From an uncultured Coprococcus sp. (lineage in GTDB: Bacteria; Bacillota; Clostridia; Lachnospirales; Lachnospiraceae), in assembly GCA_900548315.1 (NCBI GenBank), contig URJU01000150.1, forward strand, positions 1 through 5,155: a DNA stretch of 5,155 nucleotides, written 5' to 3'. Below, piece after piece: positions 1-5,148 of this stretch. The notes below the pieces were generated by a model, which was not told the DNA's origin, made no database searches, and worked only from the letters and a program-made list of their open reading frames with translations. Position numbers and translations under genes: made by a program. Every line of letters begins with the position of its first letter. The stretch's first letter is position 1.

Positions 1-38
1 CCTTATCGTCGGCAGCGTCAGATGTGTATAAGAGACAG
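1..38. other. Nextera/Tn5 sequencing adapter (artefact)
   Basis: Positions 6-19 read TCGTCGGCAGCGTC and 20-38 read AGATGTGTATAAGAGACAG. Together these are the Illumina Nextera read-1 adapter, the second part being the Tn5 mosaic end. Positions 1-5 (CCTTA) lie where the i5 index ends, and fit the last five bases of an index such as GAGCCTTA (recalled, not checked). The stretch is library-preparation sequence left on a contig end, not a natural transposon. The organism's own DNA begins at 39. Confidence 0.97.
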
Positions 39-39
39 C

Positions 40-507
40 ATAAACACCCGATATTATTATACCATCATTTTTGAGTATAATTTTTAAACTATTTATTAAC
101 AAATTTTTAACTTTGTCAATTCCGAGAGCGAGAGATTCAACTACTAGGACATTTTCAAACTTGTCGATGACTATGCCGGGAAGAAAATCAGCTTCGCCAA
201 AAACAATTCTGCAACTGCTGGTGTCCACGGTCTTTTTTCTGTAATCCCATGCATCCTGAAGCCGTCTTGTAAAGAATGCCTCATCAATCTCTATGTTGGC
301 ATCCCTTGTCAGCATGCGCACGGTTATCTTGGAGCTGGTGTTGATAAATCCCTTACCAAGATGATATCCGTCAAAATCATTTACCAGAACGATATCTCCA
401 TTTTCGAAGTTTCCAAGGATGGAATCTATCTCGTTGTCAAATATCCAGGCACCTCCTGATTTGAGAAGTCGTCCCTCACCTTTTTTTAATGTAACGATTG
501 CACCCAT
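40..507 (-). CDS. rlmI: RlmI-type class I SAM-dependent rRNA methyltransferase, N-terminal part (truncated at contig end)
   Basis: Family role: proteins of the RlmI/COG1092 group methylate a cytosine of 23S rRNA (m5C1962 in E. coli) using S-adenosylmethionine, in the cytoplasm. Visible here are 156 genomic codons starting MGAIVTLKKGEGRLLKSGGA. Residues 1 to about 70 fit the N-terminal PUA RNA-binding domain (KSGGAWIFDNEI, GDIVLVNDFDGYHLGKGFIN, ITVRMLTRD). Residues 75-130 hold the family's linker region (DEAFFTRRLQDAWDYRKK, then FGEADFLPGIVIDKF and VVESLALGID). The SAM-binding Rossmann domain and the catalytic cysteines would follow but lie beyond the contig end; full-length members are about 390 residues. 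The ATG at 507 has AGAAGGA at 517-523 on the minus strand, 9 nt upstream. An out-of-frame ATG at 514 is closer to that site and is not used. The frame continues without a stop through the adapter to position 1, adding 13 false codons. The gene is transcribed away from its neighbour. The family call is strong; the exact rRNA target in this organism is inferred. Confidence 0.88.
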
Positions 508-556
508 TTTTCATAGTCCTTCTTTCTATATTCTATATATAATGTAAGTTCGATGT

Positions 557-623
557 CTGTATTTAAGAATACAATACCTGTATTACATATTGGCTGGAAA
601 ATTACCAGCGCACAGACTGTATT
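557..623. repeat. Three CTGTATT copies with small palindromes, possible operator
   Basis: CTGTATT occurs at 557-563, 578-584 and 617-623 (AATACAG on the minus strand). The first two are 21 bp apart, about two helical turns. The first forms a perfect inverted repeat, TGTATT (558-563), TAAG, AATACA (568-573). The second forms another, AATAC (573-577), CT, GTATT (580-584). The third copy overlaps the candidate leftward -10. The arrangement could be a regulator binding site, but in AT-rich DNA short matches also arise by chance. Confidence 0.35.
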
Positions 624-650
624 TTACCATATGTATGCATGAAATCACAA
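621..650 (-). promoter_or_regulatory. Candidate promoter of the rRNA methyltransferase gene
   Basis: On the minus strand TTGTGA (650-645) is followed after 18 bp by TAAAAT (626-621). That is 4/6 and 5/6 matches to the sigma-A boxes. A TGG directly before the -10 (629-627) makes it an extended -10. Transcription would start near 614, giving a leader of roughly 105 nt before the ATG at 507. A CTGTATT repeat copy (617-623) overlaps the -10. Assigned by eye only. Confidence 0.45.
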
Positions 651-739
651 CATAACTATCTGCATTGCGTGATACGAGGTAAATAACAACAAATCGAAAT
701 TAACAGAAATGTAACAAAAAACATATAAAAAAGTTATAC

Positions 740-768
740 TTGTAAAAGTTATGTAATACGTGTATACT
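740..768 (+). promoter_or_regulatory. Candidate promoter of the secreted CAP-domain protein
   Basis: TTGTAA (740-745) and TATACT (763-768) are separated by 17 bp, the optimal sigma-A spacing. The matches are 4/6 and 5/6. The start of transcription would fall near 775, leaving a leader of about 60 nt to the ATG at 834. A second TATACT at 735-740 has only a weak -35 (GTAACA, 711-716). TACGTG direct repeats at 757-762 and 768-773 bracket the main -10. Confidence 0.55.
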
Positions 769-819
769 ACGTGTGGAAAATAGTACAAAGGAATAGAAAT
801 CTAAATAATTATAATTATG

Positions 820-825
820 AAGGAG
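820..825 (+). promoter_or_regulatory. Ribosome binding site that fixes the start at 834
   Basis: AAGGAG lies 8 nt before ATG 834. An in-frame GTG at 771 would extend the protein by 21 residues. It has no Shine-Dalgarno sequence, would place hydrophilic residues before the signal peptide, and lies at or upstream of the likely transcription start, so it is rejected. Confidence 0.85.
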
Positions 826-833
826 ATCAGATA

Positions 834-2798
834 ATGAGTACAAAATTCAGAAATACCAGTATGTATGCTGCATATAAGCGTTTCATATGTGCGGTATTGG
901 CATGCGCGTTAGTAATGTCAACATTCTTTACAGGAGATGTGATTGTTATGGCACAGGAATCTGAGGGCGTAGAGACAGCTCAGATTGCAACGGAAACAGA
1001 CGCAGATAAGTCAGGCCTGATTGCTGAGGAAGGCGGGTACAGATATTACATTGATGGAACTGCGGTCAGCAAGACCGGATGGATAACAGCGAATGACAGA
1101 GAACTCTATATTGATGAGAACGGATATGTTTCCAAAGAGTACTTTGCAAATGAACACCAGCTCAATGTTTACGATGGTACACAGGTTGCAGCGGCGTCTA
1201 ATATTGAGACTGTACTCAGTGACGGTTATGATTATCTTTTTGACATCCATGGTGTGAAGGTCACAGAGATGGGCTGGGTGCTGGCAGGCAATTGCAAATA
1301 TTACATAGATGGAAATGGCAGCGTCAAGCAGAAATATACCAGGACTGGAGATATTATAGAGCTCTATGGTGACAGCACCGGTCAGGGCAATTGGGAATTA
1401 TACACAGATACTTGGATGACGATAGATGGAGTAAAATTTTATTTTAGCGGAACAGGTGTGTGTACAAAGTTTTATTTTATAGATCTTCAAATGGCAAAGG
1501 TACTTGGAGGCGACAAGTTTGCACTAGCCAGCAATCAGATATTATCTATGGATGACGGAAGAGAGTATTTTTTTAATGCAAAAGGTATCCGCACTTCAAA
1601 AGCTGGATGGTATACATCGAAGAACGGTCAGAATATATATGTTGACTCTCTTGGCAGGGTCATTGGTAAGGTAAGTCGAAAGGGTGGCGTGTACAGATTG
1701 TACAAGGTTGATTCTACAGGAACAAGTTGGAATCTTCAAAAAAACCAGTGGAAGGACACGAATACATTCTTATATTATTTTTCGAATGATGGACGAGCTA
1801 CAGTGGTATACAGCAAGTCATCAAAGAGATTGTATAAATATTCAGCAAAATCAAAAAAGTATGTGGCAGTGAAGAACGAATTGAACAAACTCAACGGAAG
1901 GGCTTATTATTTTTACAACAGCAAGGGTGTGAGGGTAACAAGCACTGGGTGGAAAAAAGCGAATTCGAAGACATATTATTACATAGGCAAAAAGGGATAT
2001 ATGAAATCAAAATATGTCGTGTCGGGAGCTGCGAAGAGACTTTACGATTACAATTATTCAACAAATAAGTGGGTTGCTCAGAAGAGTAAGTGGCGCCAGG
2101 TCGGTGGACAGAAGTATTATTTCAACTCAAAGGGTGTTGCAACGGTTGGATATGTCACAGGTATCCGGAGAGGATATAAGCTTTTTAAGGGAAAGTGGGT
2201 TCCTATAAGGTGTGCTATACAGAAGATTGGAAGTTCAAACTATTACTTCAACAACAAAGGTATTTTAGTGAAGAAAGCGGGCGTGTATAAAACAGCAAAT
2301 GGCTACCTGGCTTACGTCAACAAGAGAGGAGTTGTATATAAGAGAGAGTACAATCTTGAGGTTAAGAGATACTACACAATAGATCTTGGACATGGGAAGA
2401 CGACAAAGGTTTATGGATATTATGATCTTGGTGCAGCTAAGAGACTTATGGATGAGGTAAATGAACATAGAAATGAAAATGGCCTCTCATCTCTCACAGT
2501 GTCATCGTCAATGACTGAGACAGCTACTACTAGAGCTAAGGAGATAAGTAATACATACAGTCATTACAGACCAAATGGAACACTCTGTATAAATTCGATG
2601 TATGAATTATTTGGAGAAAATCTAGCGGGTGGTTTCAGTGATGAATCGCTGGCGTTCAGGGCGTGGACAAAGTCAACAGATCATGACAGGAATATGCTTG
2701 ACACCTCATATAAAACCTTGGGAGCAGCAGTGTTTGTAGCACTCAGCAATGACAATGAAGGTTACAAGAGATATTATGTGCTGACATTTGGAAAATAA
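834..2798 (+). CDS. Secreted protein with cell-wall/glucan-binding-type repeats and C-terminal CAP (SCP/PR-1) domain
   Basis: The protein has 654 residues. Residues 1-40 form a signal peptide: basic MSTKFRN...YKRF, a hydrophobic core (ICAVLACALVMSTFF), and a likely signal-peptidase cut after VMA (residue 40). Residues about 60-510 are tandem aromatic/glycine repeats of the kind found in choline- and glucan-binding proteins (YYIDGNG, YYFNSKG, TGW, AGW). They point to attachment to a surface polysaccharide or teichoic acid; the ligand cannot be told from sequence. Modules begin near residues 67, 130, 241, 354 and 466. Residues about 532-654 form a CAP domain with its hallmarks: EHRNENGLSSL, YSHYRPNG (His577), GENLAGG (Glu595) and STDHDRNML (His617). 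Bacterial CAP domains are extracellular and their biochemical activity is mostly unknown. There is no LPXTG motif and no C-terminal membrane anchor, so retention would depend on the repeats. The gene appears monocistronic, with its own promoter and a 159-bp gap before the next gene. Confidence 0.9.
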   Translation: MSTKFRNTSMYAAYKRFICAVLACALVMSTFFTGDVIVMAQESEGVETAQIATETDADKSGLIAEEGGYRYYIDGTAVSKTGWITANDRELYIDENGYVSKEYFANEHQLNVYDGTQVAAASNIETVLSDGYDYLFDIHGVKVTEMGWVLAGNCKYYIDGNGSVKQKYTRTGDIIELYGDSTGQGNWELYTDTWMTIDGVKFYFSGTGVCTKFYFIDLQMAKVLGGDKFALASNQILSMDDGREYFFNAKGIRTSKAGWYTSKNGQNIYVDSLGRVIGKVSRKGGVYRLYKVDSTGTSWNLQKNQWKDTNTFLYYFSNDGRATVVYSKSSKRLYKYSAKSKKYVAVKNELNKLNGRAYYFYNSKGVRVTSTGWKKANSKTYYYIGKKGYMKSKYVVSGAAKRLYDYNYSTNKWVAQKSKWRQVGGQKYYFNSKGVATVGYVTGIRRGYKLFKGKWVPIRCAIQKIGSSNYYFNNKGILVKKAGVYKTANGYLAYVNKRGVVYKREYNLEVKRYYTIDLGHGKTTKVYGYYDLGAAKRLMDEVNEHRNENGLSSLTVSSSMTETATTRAKEISNTYSHYRPNGTLCINSMYELFGENLAGGFSDESLAFRAWTKSTDHDRNMLDTSYKTLGAAVFVALSNDNEGYKRYYVLTFGK

Positions 2799-2865
2799 AC
2801 AAAAAAGCTGTGGAAATTTATCAGGATAAAGATGACATAATACACTTCAAATGATTTAAATTAAA

Positions 2866-2894
2866 TTGAATTATATGTGAAAATAGAGTACCAT
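2866..2894 (+). promoter_or_regulatory. Weak promoter candidate for the three-gene cluster
   Basis: TTGAAT (2866-2871) and TACCAT (2889-2894) are spaced 17 bp apart, with 4/6 matches each to the sigma-A boxes. The position, about 65 nt before the first gene, is suitable. The match is poor and AT-rich DNA gives such hits by chance. Confidence 0.28.
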
Positions 2895-2946
2895 ACATAG
2901 TAGAGAGTAATTGGTCGGATGTGAAATGACTGGCTAGTTTTGGAAT

Positions 2947-2950
2947 GGAG
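2947..2950 (+). promoter_or_regulatory. Ribosome binding site favouring the GTG start at 2958
   Basis: GGAG within AATGGAGA lies 7 nt before GTG 2958. The longer alternative, TTG at 2940, has no purine-rich site at a usable distance. The frame is closed by a TGA at 2922-2924, so no start further upstream exists. Confidence 0.5.
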
Positions 2951-2957
2951 ATTGTGT

Positions 2958-3770
2958 GTGGGTTTCATATATTCGTCTTTAAATAAAAGTGACAGTGAAA
3001 GCTGGTCACAGTTTGACAACAGAATAGCAAGGATGCTTCCATTTGTGGCGGGCGAGGTGTACTTTGATCTGAGAAATTATAATGCCTGTACAGGTGAGTT
3101 TGGAGTATATACCAGATGGGACGATGAGCTTAAAGATGTGCTGGGGTATGAACTTCCGTGTGGGGGATACTTTGTTAAAGCTACAATAACGCAGGCATAT
3201 AAGTTTCACAATCTTGGGCGCAGCCTTTCTGTATATATGAAACTGATATCGCACAGTGGAAGATTATATCCGTATAGAACATATATTATGTTAGATGGCA
3301 GACCGTATAGTTTGGAGTTCGGCGGTGAGGAGCTTCTGCCGATGGACGATAGATTTGAGGAGCTTGCGTTTGATGGTGATGTGAATCATCAGGAGGCTGG
3401 TGTGACATCATCGGCGAGTGGCAGCCAGATGAGGCGGATGTTTGGCAGCCAGAGATTCAGGTGGAACAGCAGTCAGATGAGGCGGATGTTTGGCAGTCAG
3501 GGCGGTTTCCGGTATCTGCAGGGAAGTCAGTATGGATTCGCCGGTAGGGCAGGCAGTCAAAAGCTGTTTTTGCGAGTAGATATAGAACATATGGCATGGT
3601 CGGTTGAAGAACAGACAATAGAGCGCCGGGATACACAGGATGGACAGGATAGAATGAAAGAACTGTTGATGGAGTATCCGCAGGAATGGCAGCTTATCAA
3701 CAGGAACAGAAGACCGGTCAAGAATATTGGAGGCAATGCCAGATTCGGTTATGGTCTGGATTTGATTTAG
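2958..3770 (+). CDS. Unrecognised protein with GSQ-led octapeptide repeats
   Basis: I do not recognise this family. With the GTG start at 2958 it has 270 residues; a TTG at 2940 would add six. There is no signal peptide or membrane helix, so it is probably cytoplasmic. Residues about 1-140 look like a folded domain rich in aromatics and beta-type alternation (GEVYFDLRNYNACTGEFGVY, LSVYMKLISHSGRLYPYRTY). An acidic stretch follows (PMDDRFEELAFDGDVNHQEA). Residues 155-201 then carry six GSQ/SSQ triplets at spacings of 8, 8, 8, 10 and 10 residues. These are filled with Arg, Phe, Met and Gly (GSQMRRMF, GSQRFRWN, SSQMRRMF, GSQGGFRYLQ, GSQYGFAGRA). A charged C-terminal part (LRVDIEHMAWSVEE, then RMKELLMEYPQEW) ends at DLI. 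Stop codon and the next start are 18 nt apart, so it is probably co-transcribed with the glycosyltransferase-like gene and may serve the same process. That link is inference. Confidence 0.75.
   Translation: MGFIYSSLNKSDSESWSQFDNRIARMLPFVAGEVYFDLRNYNACTGEFGVYTRWDDELKDVLGYELPCGGYFVKATITQAYKFHNLGRSLSVYMKLISHSGRLYPYRTYIMLDGRPYSLEFGGEELLPMDDRFEELAFDGDVNHQEAGVTSSASGSQMRRMFGSQRFRWNSSQMRRMFGSQGGFRYLQGSQYGFAGRAGSQKLFLRVDIEHMAWSVEEQTIERRDTQDGQDRMKELLMEYPQEWQLINRNRRPVKNIGGNARFGYGLDLI
3420..3560 (+). repeat. In-frame 24/30-bp GSQ codon repeats with a 48-bp duplicated core
   Basis: Triplets coding GSQ or SSQ begin at 3420, 3444, 3468, 3492, 3522 and 3552, spacing 24, 24, 24, 30 and 30 bp. Inside this, 30 bp at 3423-3452 recurs at 3471-3500 with only two differences, both third-position C/T changes. 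Each copy encodes SQMRRMFGSQ. The near identity points to recent duplication of a 48-bp unit within the gene. Confidence 0.9.
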
Positions 3771-3788
3771 AGATAACAGGGAACATAC

Positions 3789-4649
3789 ATGAAAAAAGAA
3801 TACACAGAAGAGATAAGGGGCTTTCACACATTGTGGACAGCTCCTTATTTCACTCAGAATACAAGCGGTACATATAACATGCAGGATTATGAATTGCTGA
3901 CAATGATATTGTCGGCTTTGATGTGGCGCAAAATGAATGGCCCAATAACGCTTTATGGTGATGAAAGAGCCATCGATTATATACACAAAAACAAAATAGA
4001 TCACATATGGAATGGTGGTATTGAGGAGATAAAGGTACCTAGTGAGATATCTCCACGGGTATTTTGGGCTGCCGGAAAGCTATTTGCACTCAAACGTGCA
4101 CAAATGCCGGCTGTAATGGTGGATCTTGACCTTATAGTGTGGAAGAATATAGGCAGTTACATAGACGGAACAGATGTAAGTGCAATACACAGAGAGGGGA
4201 TATATCCAGATGTGTATCCGGGAAGAGAATTCTTCAATATGAGAAAAGGTTGTGAATTTGATCCTGAATGGAGCTGGGATGTCCCGCCTGTGAATACGTG
4301 TATGCTGTATATTGCGGATGAGAATTTTAAGAAGTATTATGTGGACAGTTCCATAGGTTTTATGGAAAATTGTATGGAGACGGAGGAGAATCTGTGCCAT
4401 ATGGTATTTGCGGAGCAGAGACTTTTGGCTATGTGTGCCGAGAAGTGCGGTAAGATGATTTCGTCATTCTTTCCTGAGGCTGCGGATATAAGCAGGCAGG
4501 ATGTGTTTACACATCTGTGGGGGTACAAGAATATTCTGAAGTTCAATTTTCAAAAGAGAGTGGAGTACAATAACCGCCTTTGCGAGAGGATAGAGAGAGA
4601 CTTTCCGGAAGAGGCACATATTTTAGGGGAGTTAAATGTTTGTGGGTAA
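3789..4649 (+). CDS. GT-A-like glycosyltransferase (resembles DUF6734 group)
   Basis: This is a soluble 286-residue protein with no signal peptide. It starts MKKEYTEEIRGFHTLWTAPY, with AGGGA at 3778-3782 giving a 6-nt spacing to the ATG. Features seen: LWTAPYFTQ (residues 15-23) near the N-terminus; ITLYGDERAIDYI (53-65); FWAAGKLFALKR (92-103); a DxD motif in MVDLDLIVWKN (Asp112, Asp114), the usual metal and sugar-nucleotide ligand of GT-A enzymes; FAEQRLLAM (207-215); and HLWGYK (242-247), like the C-terminal metal-binding His-x-x-Gly-x-Lys of GT8-type enzymes. From memory this motif order fits DUF6734 proteins, which look like glycosyltransferases but have no defined donor or acceptor. It lies 18 nt after the GSQ-repeat gene, and its last 14 nt overlap the GtrA gene, suggesting translational coupling. 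The GT-A fold is a strong inference; substrates are unknown. Confidence 0.75.
   Translation: MKKEYTEEIRGFHTLWTAPYFTQNTSGTYNMQDYELLTMILSALMWRKMNGPITLYGDERAIDYIHKNKIDHIWNGGIEEIKVPSEISPRVFWAAGKLFALKRAQMPAVMVDLDLIVWKNIGSYIDGTDVSAIHREGIYPDVYPGREFFNMRKGCEFDPEWSWDVPPVNTCMLYIADENFKKYYVDSSIGFMENCMETEENLCHMVFAEQRLLAMCAEKCGKMISSFFPEAADISRQDVFTHLWGYKNILKFNFQKRVEYNNRLCERIERDFPEEAHILGELNVCG
4625..4631 (+). promoter_or_regulatory. Ribosome binding site of gtrA-like gene inside the upstream gene
   Basis: AGGGGAG lies within the last codons of the glycosyltransferase-like gene, 4 nt before ATG 4636. It supports this start and translation of the overlapping gene by the same or re-initiating ribosomes. Confidence 0.7.
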
Positions 4650-5061
4650 GATACTGAAGAAGATACCCAGGGAAATATATATTTATATATTATGGGGAAT
4701 AGTTGTCGGGGCAGTAAATCTTGGATCTACATGGATTTTTATGTCAAAATGCGGAATAGATCCGGTGAGAGCCAATTTTCTGGCATGGATACTGTATAAT
4801 TTCGTTTCGTTTATAACAAACAGAAAATCCGTATTCCACACAGCTGCGGAGACGGCATGGGAGTTTATAAAGGAGCTGCTGGCATTTTATGTGAGCCGTG
4901 TATTTACACTGATCGTAGAGGAGGGGCTCATATACATACTGGTGGACAGACTGCACCTGTGGGCGATGGGGATAAAGACATTCACATCCATATTAGTGAT
5001 AATTTTGAACTATTATATAAGCAAAAAAATTATATTCAGGAAGATAAAAGAGAGGCTTTGA
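4636..5061 (+). CDS. GtrA family membrane protein
   Basis: The protein has 141 residues, the usual GtrA size, with four predicted membrane helices at about 15-37, 43-61, 77-104 and 110-134. Family hallmarks are the first helix with its small residues (WGIVVGAVNLG), the NFLAWILYNFVSFITNRKSVF segment (residues 47-67; Asn-Arg followed by an aromatic after the second helix), and the closing ILNYYISKKIIFRK (123-136). GtrA proteins are thought to help move or present lipid-linked sugars for surface glycan modification, as in O-antigen glucosylation and wall arabinogalactan or teichoic acid pathways. The usual partner is a GT2 polyprenyl-phosphate glycosyltransferase. Here the partner is instead the overlapping GT-A-like gene upstream (14-nt overlap, 4636-4649). 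No other gene follows within the window, so this seems to end the cluster. Confidence 0.9.
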   Translation: MFVGKILKKIPREIYIYILWGIVVGAVNLGSTWIFMSKCGIDPVRANFLAWILYNFVSFITNRKSVFHTAAETAWEFIKELLAFYVSRVFTLIVEEGLIYILVDRLHLWAMGIKTFTSILVIILNYYISKKIIFRKIKERL

Positions 5062-5076
5062 GAGGCATTTGCTGAG

Positions 5077-5131
5077 AAATGTTTATCGAAATTTAATAGA
5101 AAAACATGCATACAATTACTTCCAAACATTT
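5077..5131. repeat. 8-bp inverted repeat upstream of the terminal -10
   Basis: AAATGTTT (5077-5084) and AAACATTT (5124-5131) are perfect reverse complements 39 bp apart. The right copy sits between the -35 and -10 positions of the terminal promoter candidate. An operator pair is possible, but the arms are AT-rich and chance is a fair explanation. Confidence 0.3.
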
Positions 5132-5142
5132 TATAGTTGAGG

Positions 5143-5148
5143 TATAAT
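5143..5148 (+). promoter_or_regulatory. Perfect TATAAT -10 box, likely promoter of a gene beyond the window
   Basis: TATAAT is exact. The best -35 at 17-bp spacing is TTCCAA (5120-5125), only 3/6, so an activator or an upstream element may be needed if it is real. The window ends 7 bases later. The region 5062-5142 contains no clear terminator for the upstream cluster. Confidence 0.5.

Larger units (their letters stand above)
508..833. other. Divergent intergenic region (326 bp)
   Basis: This AT-rich spacer separates the leftward methyltransferase gene from the rightward secreted-protein gene. No credible small ORF or RNA gene is seen. It holds one promoter candidate per direction, three CTGTATT copies with associated small palindromes, and a GC-rich mini-hairpin (GCTGG 593-597, CCAGC 605-609, 7-nt loop) that would lie in the leader of the leftward transcript. 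The hairpin has no U-run after it on either strand, so it is not an intrinsic terminator. Confidence 0.7.
2799..2957. other. Intergenic spacer with no clear terminator
   Basis: This is AT-rich DNA between the secreted-protein gene and the three-gene cluster. The only short hairpins are AT-only and weak: TTTAT/ATAAA around CAGG near 2817-2830, and TTCAA/TTGAA flanking ATTTAAAT near 2846-2870. Neither has a GC stem with a T-run, so no intrinsic terminator can be called. Some read-through into the downstream cluster is possible. Confidence 0.5.

Noticed and set aside
593..609. GC-rich mini-hairpin as a terminator or riboswitch
   Set aside because: A single 5-bp stem with a 7-nt loop, no U-run and no conserved aptamer features cannot support either call.
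771..833. 21-codon N-terminal extension of the CAP protein from a GTG at 771
   Set aside because: It has no ribosome binding site, would put a hydrophilic tail before the signal peptide, and lies at or upstream of the expected transcription start. ATG 834 has AAGGAG 8 nt upstream.
1011..1250. Minus-strand ORF inside the CAP protein gene, and similar small ORFs at 2265-2468, 3006-3254, 4080-4400, 4337-4546 and 4744-4956
   Set aside because: All are antisense to strong coding sequence and encode cysteine- and isoleucine-rich products with no recognisable domain.
2332..2350. Sequence resembling the Tn5 mosaic end (TGTATATAAGAGAGAG)
   Set aside because: It differs from the adapter at two positions over 16 bases, and it encodes normal repeat-region residues (VVYKRE) in an unbroken frame. 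It is coincidental, not internal adapter.
2815..2831. Possible terminator hairpin (TTTAT, CAGG, ATAAA) after the CAP protein gene
   Set aside because: The stem is five A-T pairs with a 4-nt loop and no following T-run, which is too weak for intrinsic termination.
3423..3500. CRISPR-like direct repeats
   Set aside because: There are only two near-identical copies separated by 18 bp. They are in frame within a gene and encode the GSQ repeat, and there are no spacers or cas genes.
3408..4004. 198-codon minus-strand ORF
   Set aside because: It lies opposite two well-supported plus-strand genes and spans their junction. Its apparent repeats (AAKHPPHL) are the antisense of the GSQ repeat, and it has no family features.
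4857..5075. 72-codon plus-strand ORF overlapping the GtrA gene in another frame
   Set aside because: The GtrA frame has four membrane helices and family motifs, while this frame gives a low-complexity product with no ribosome binding site of note.
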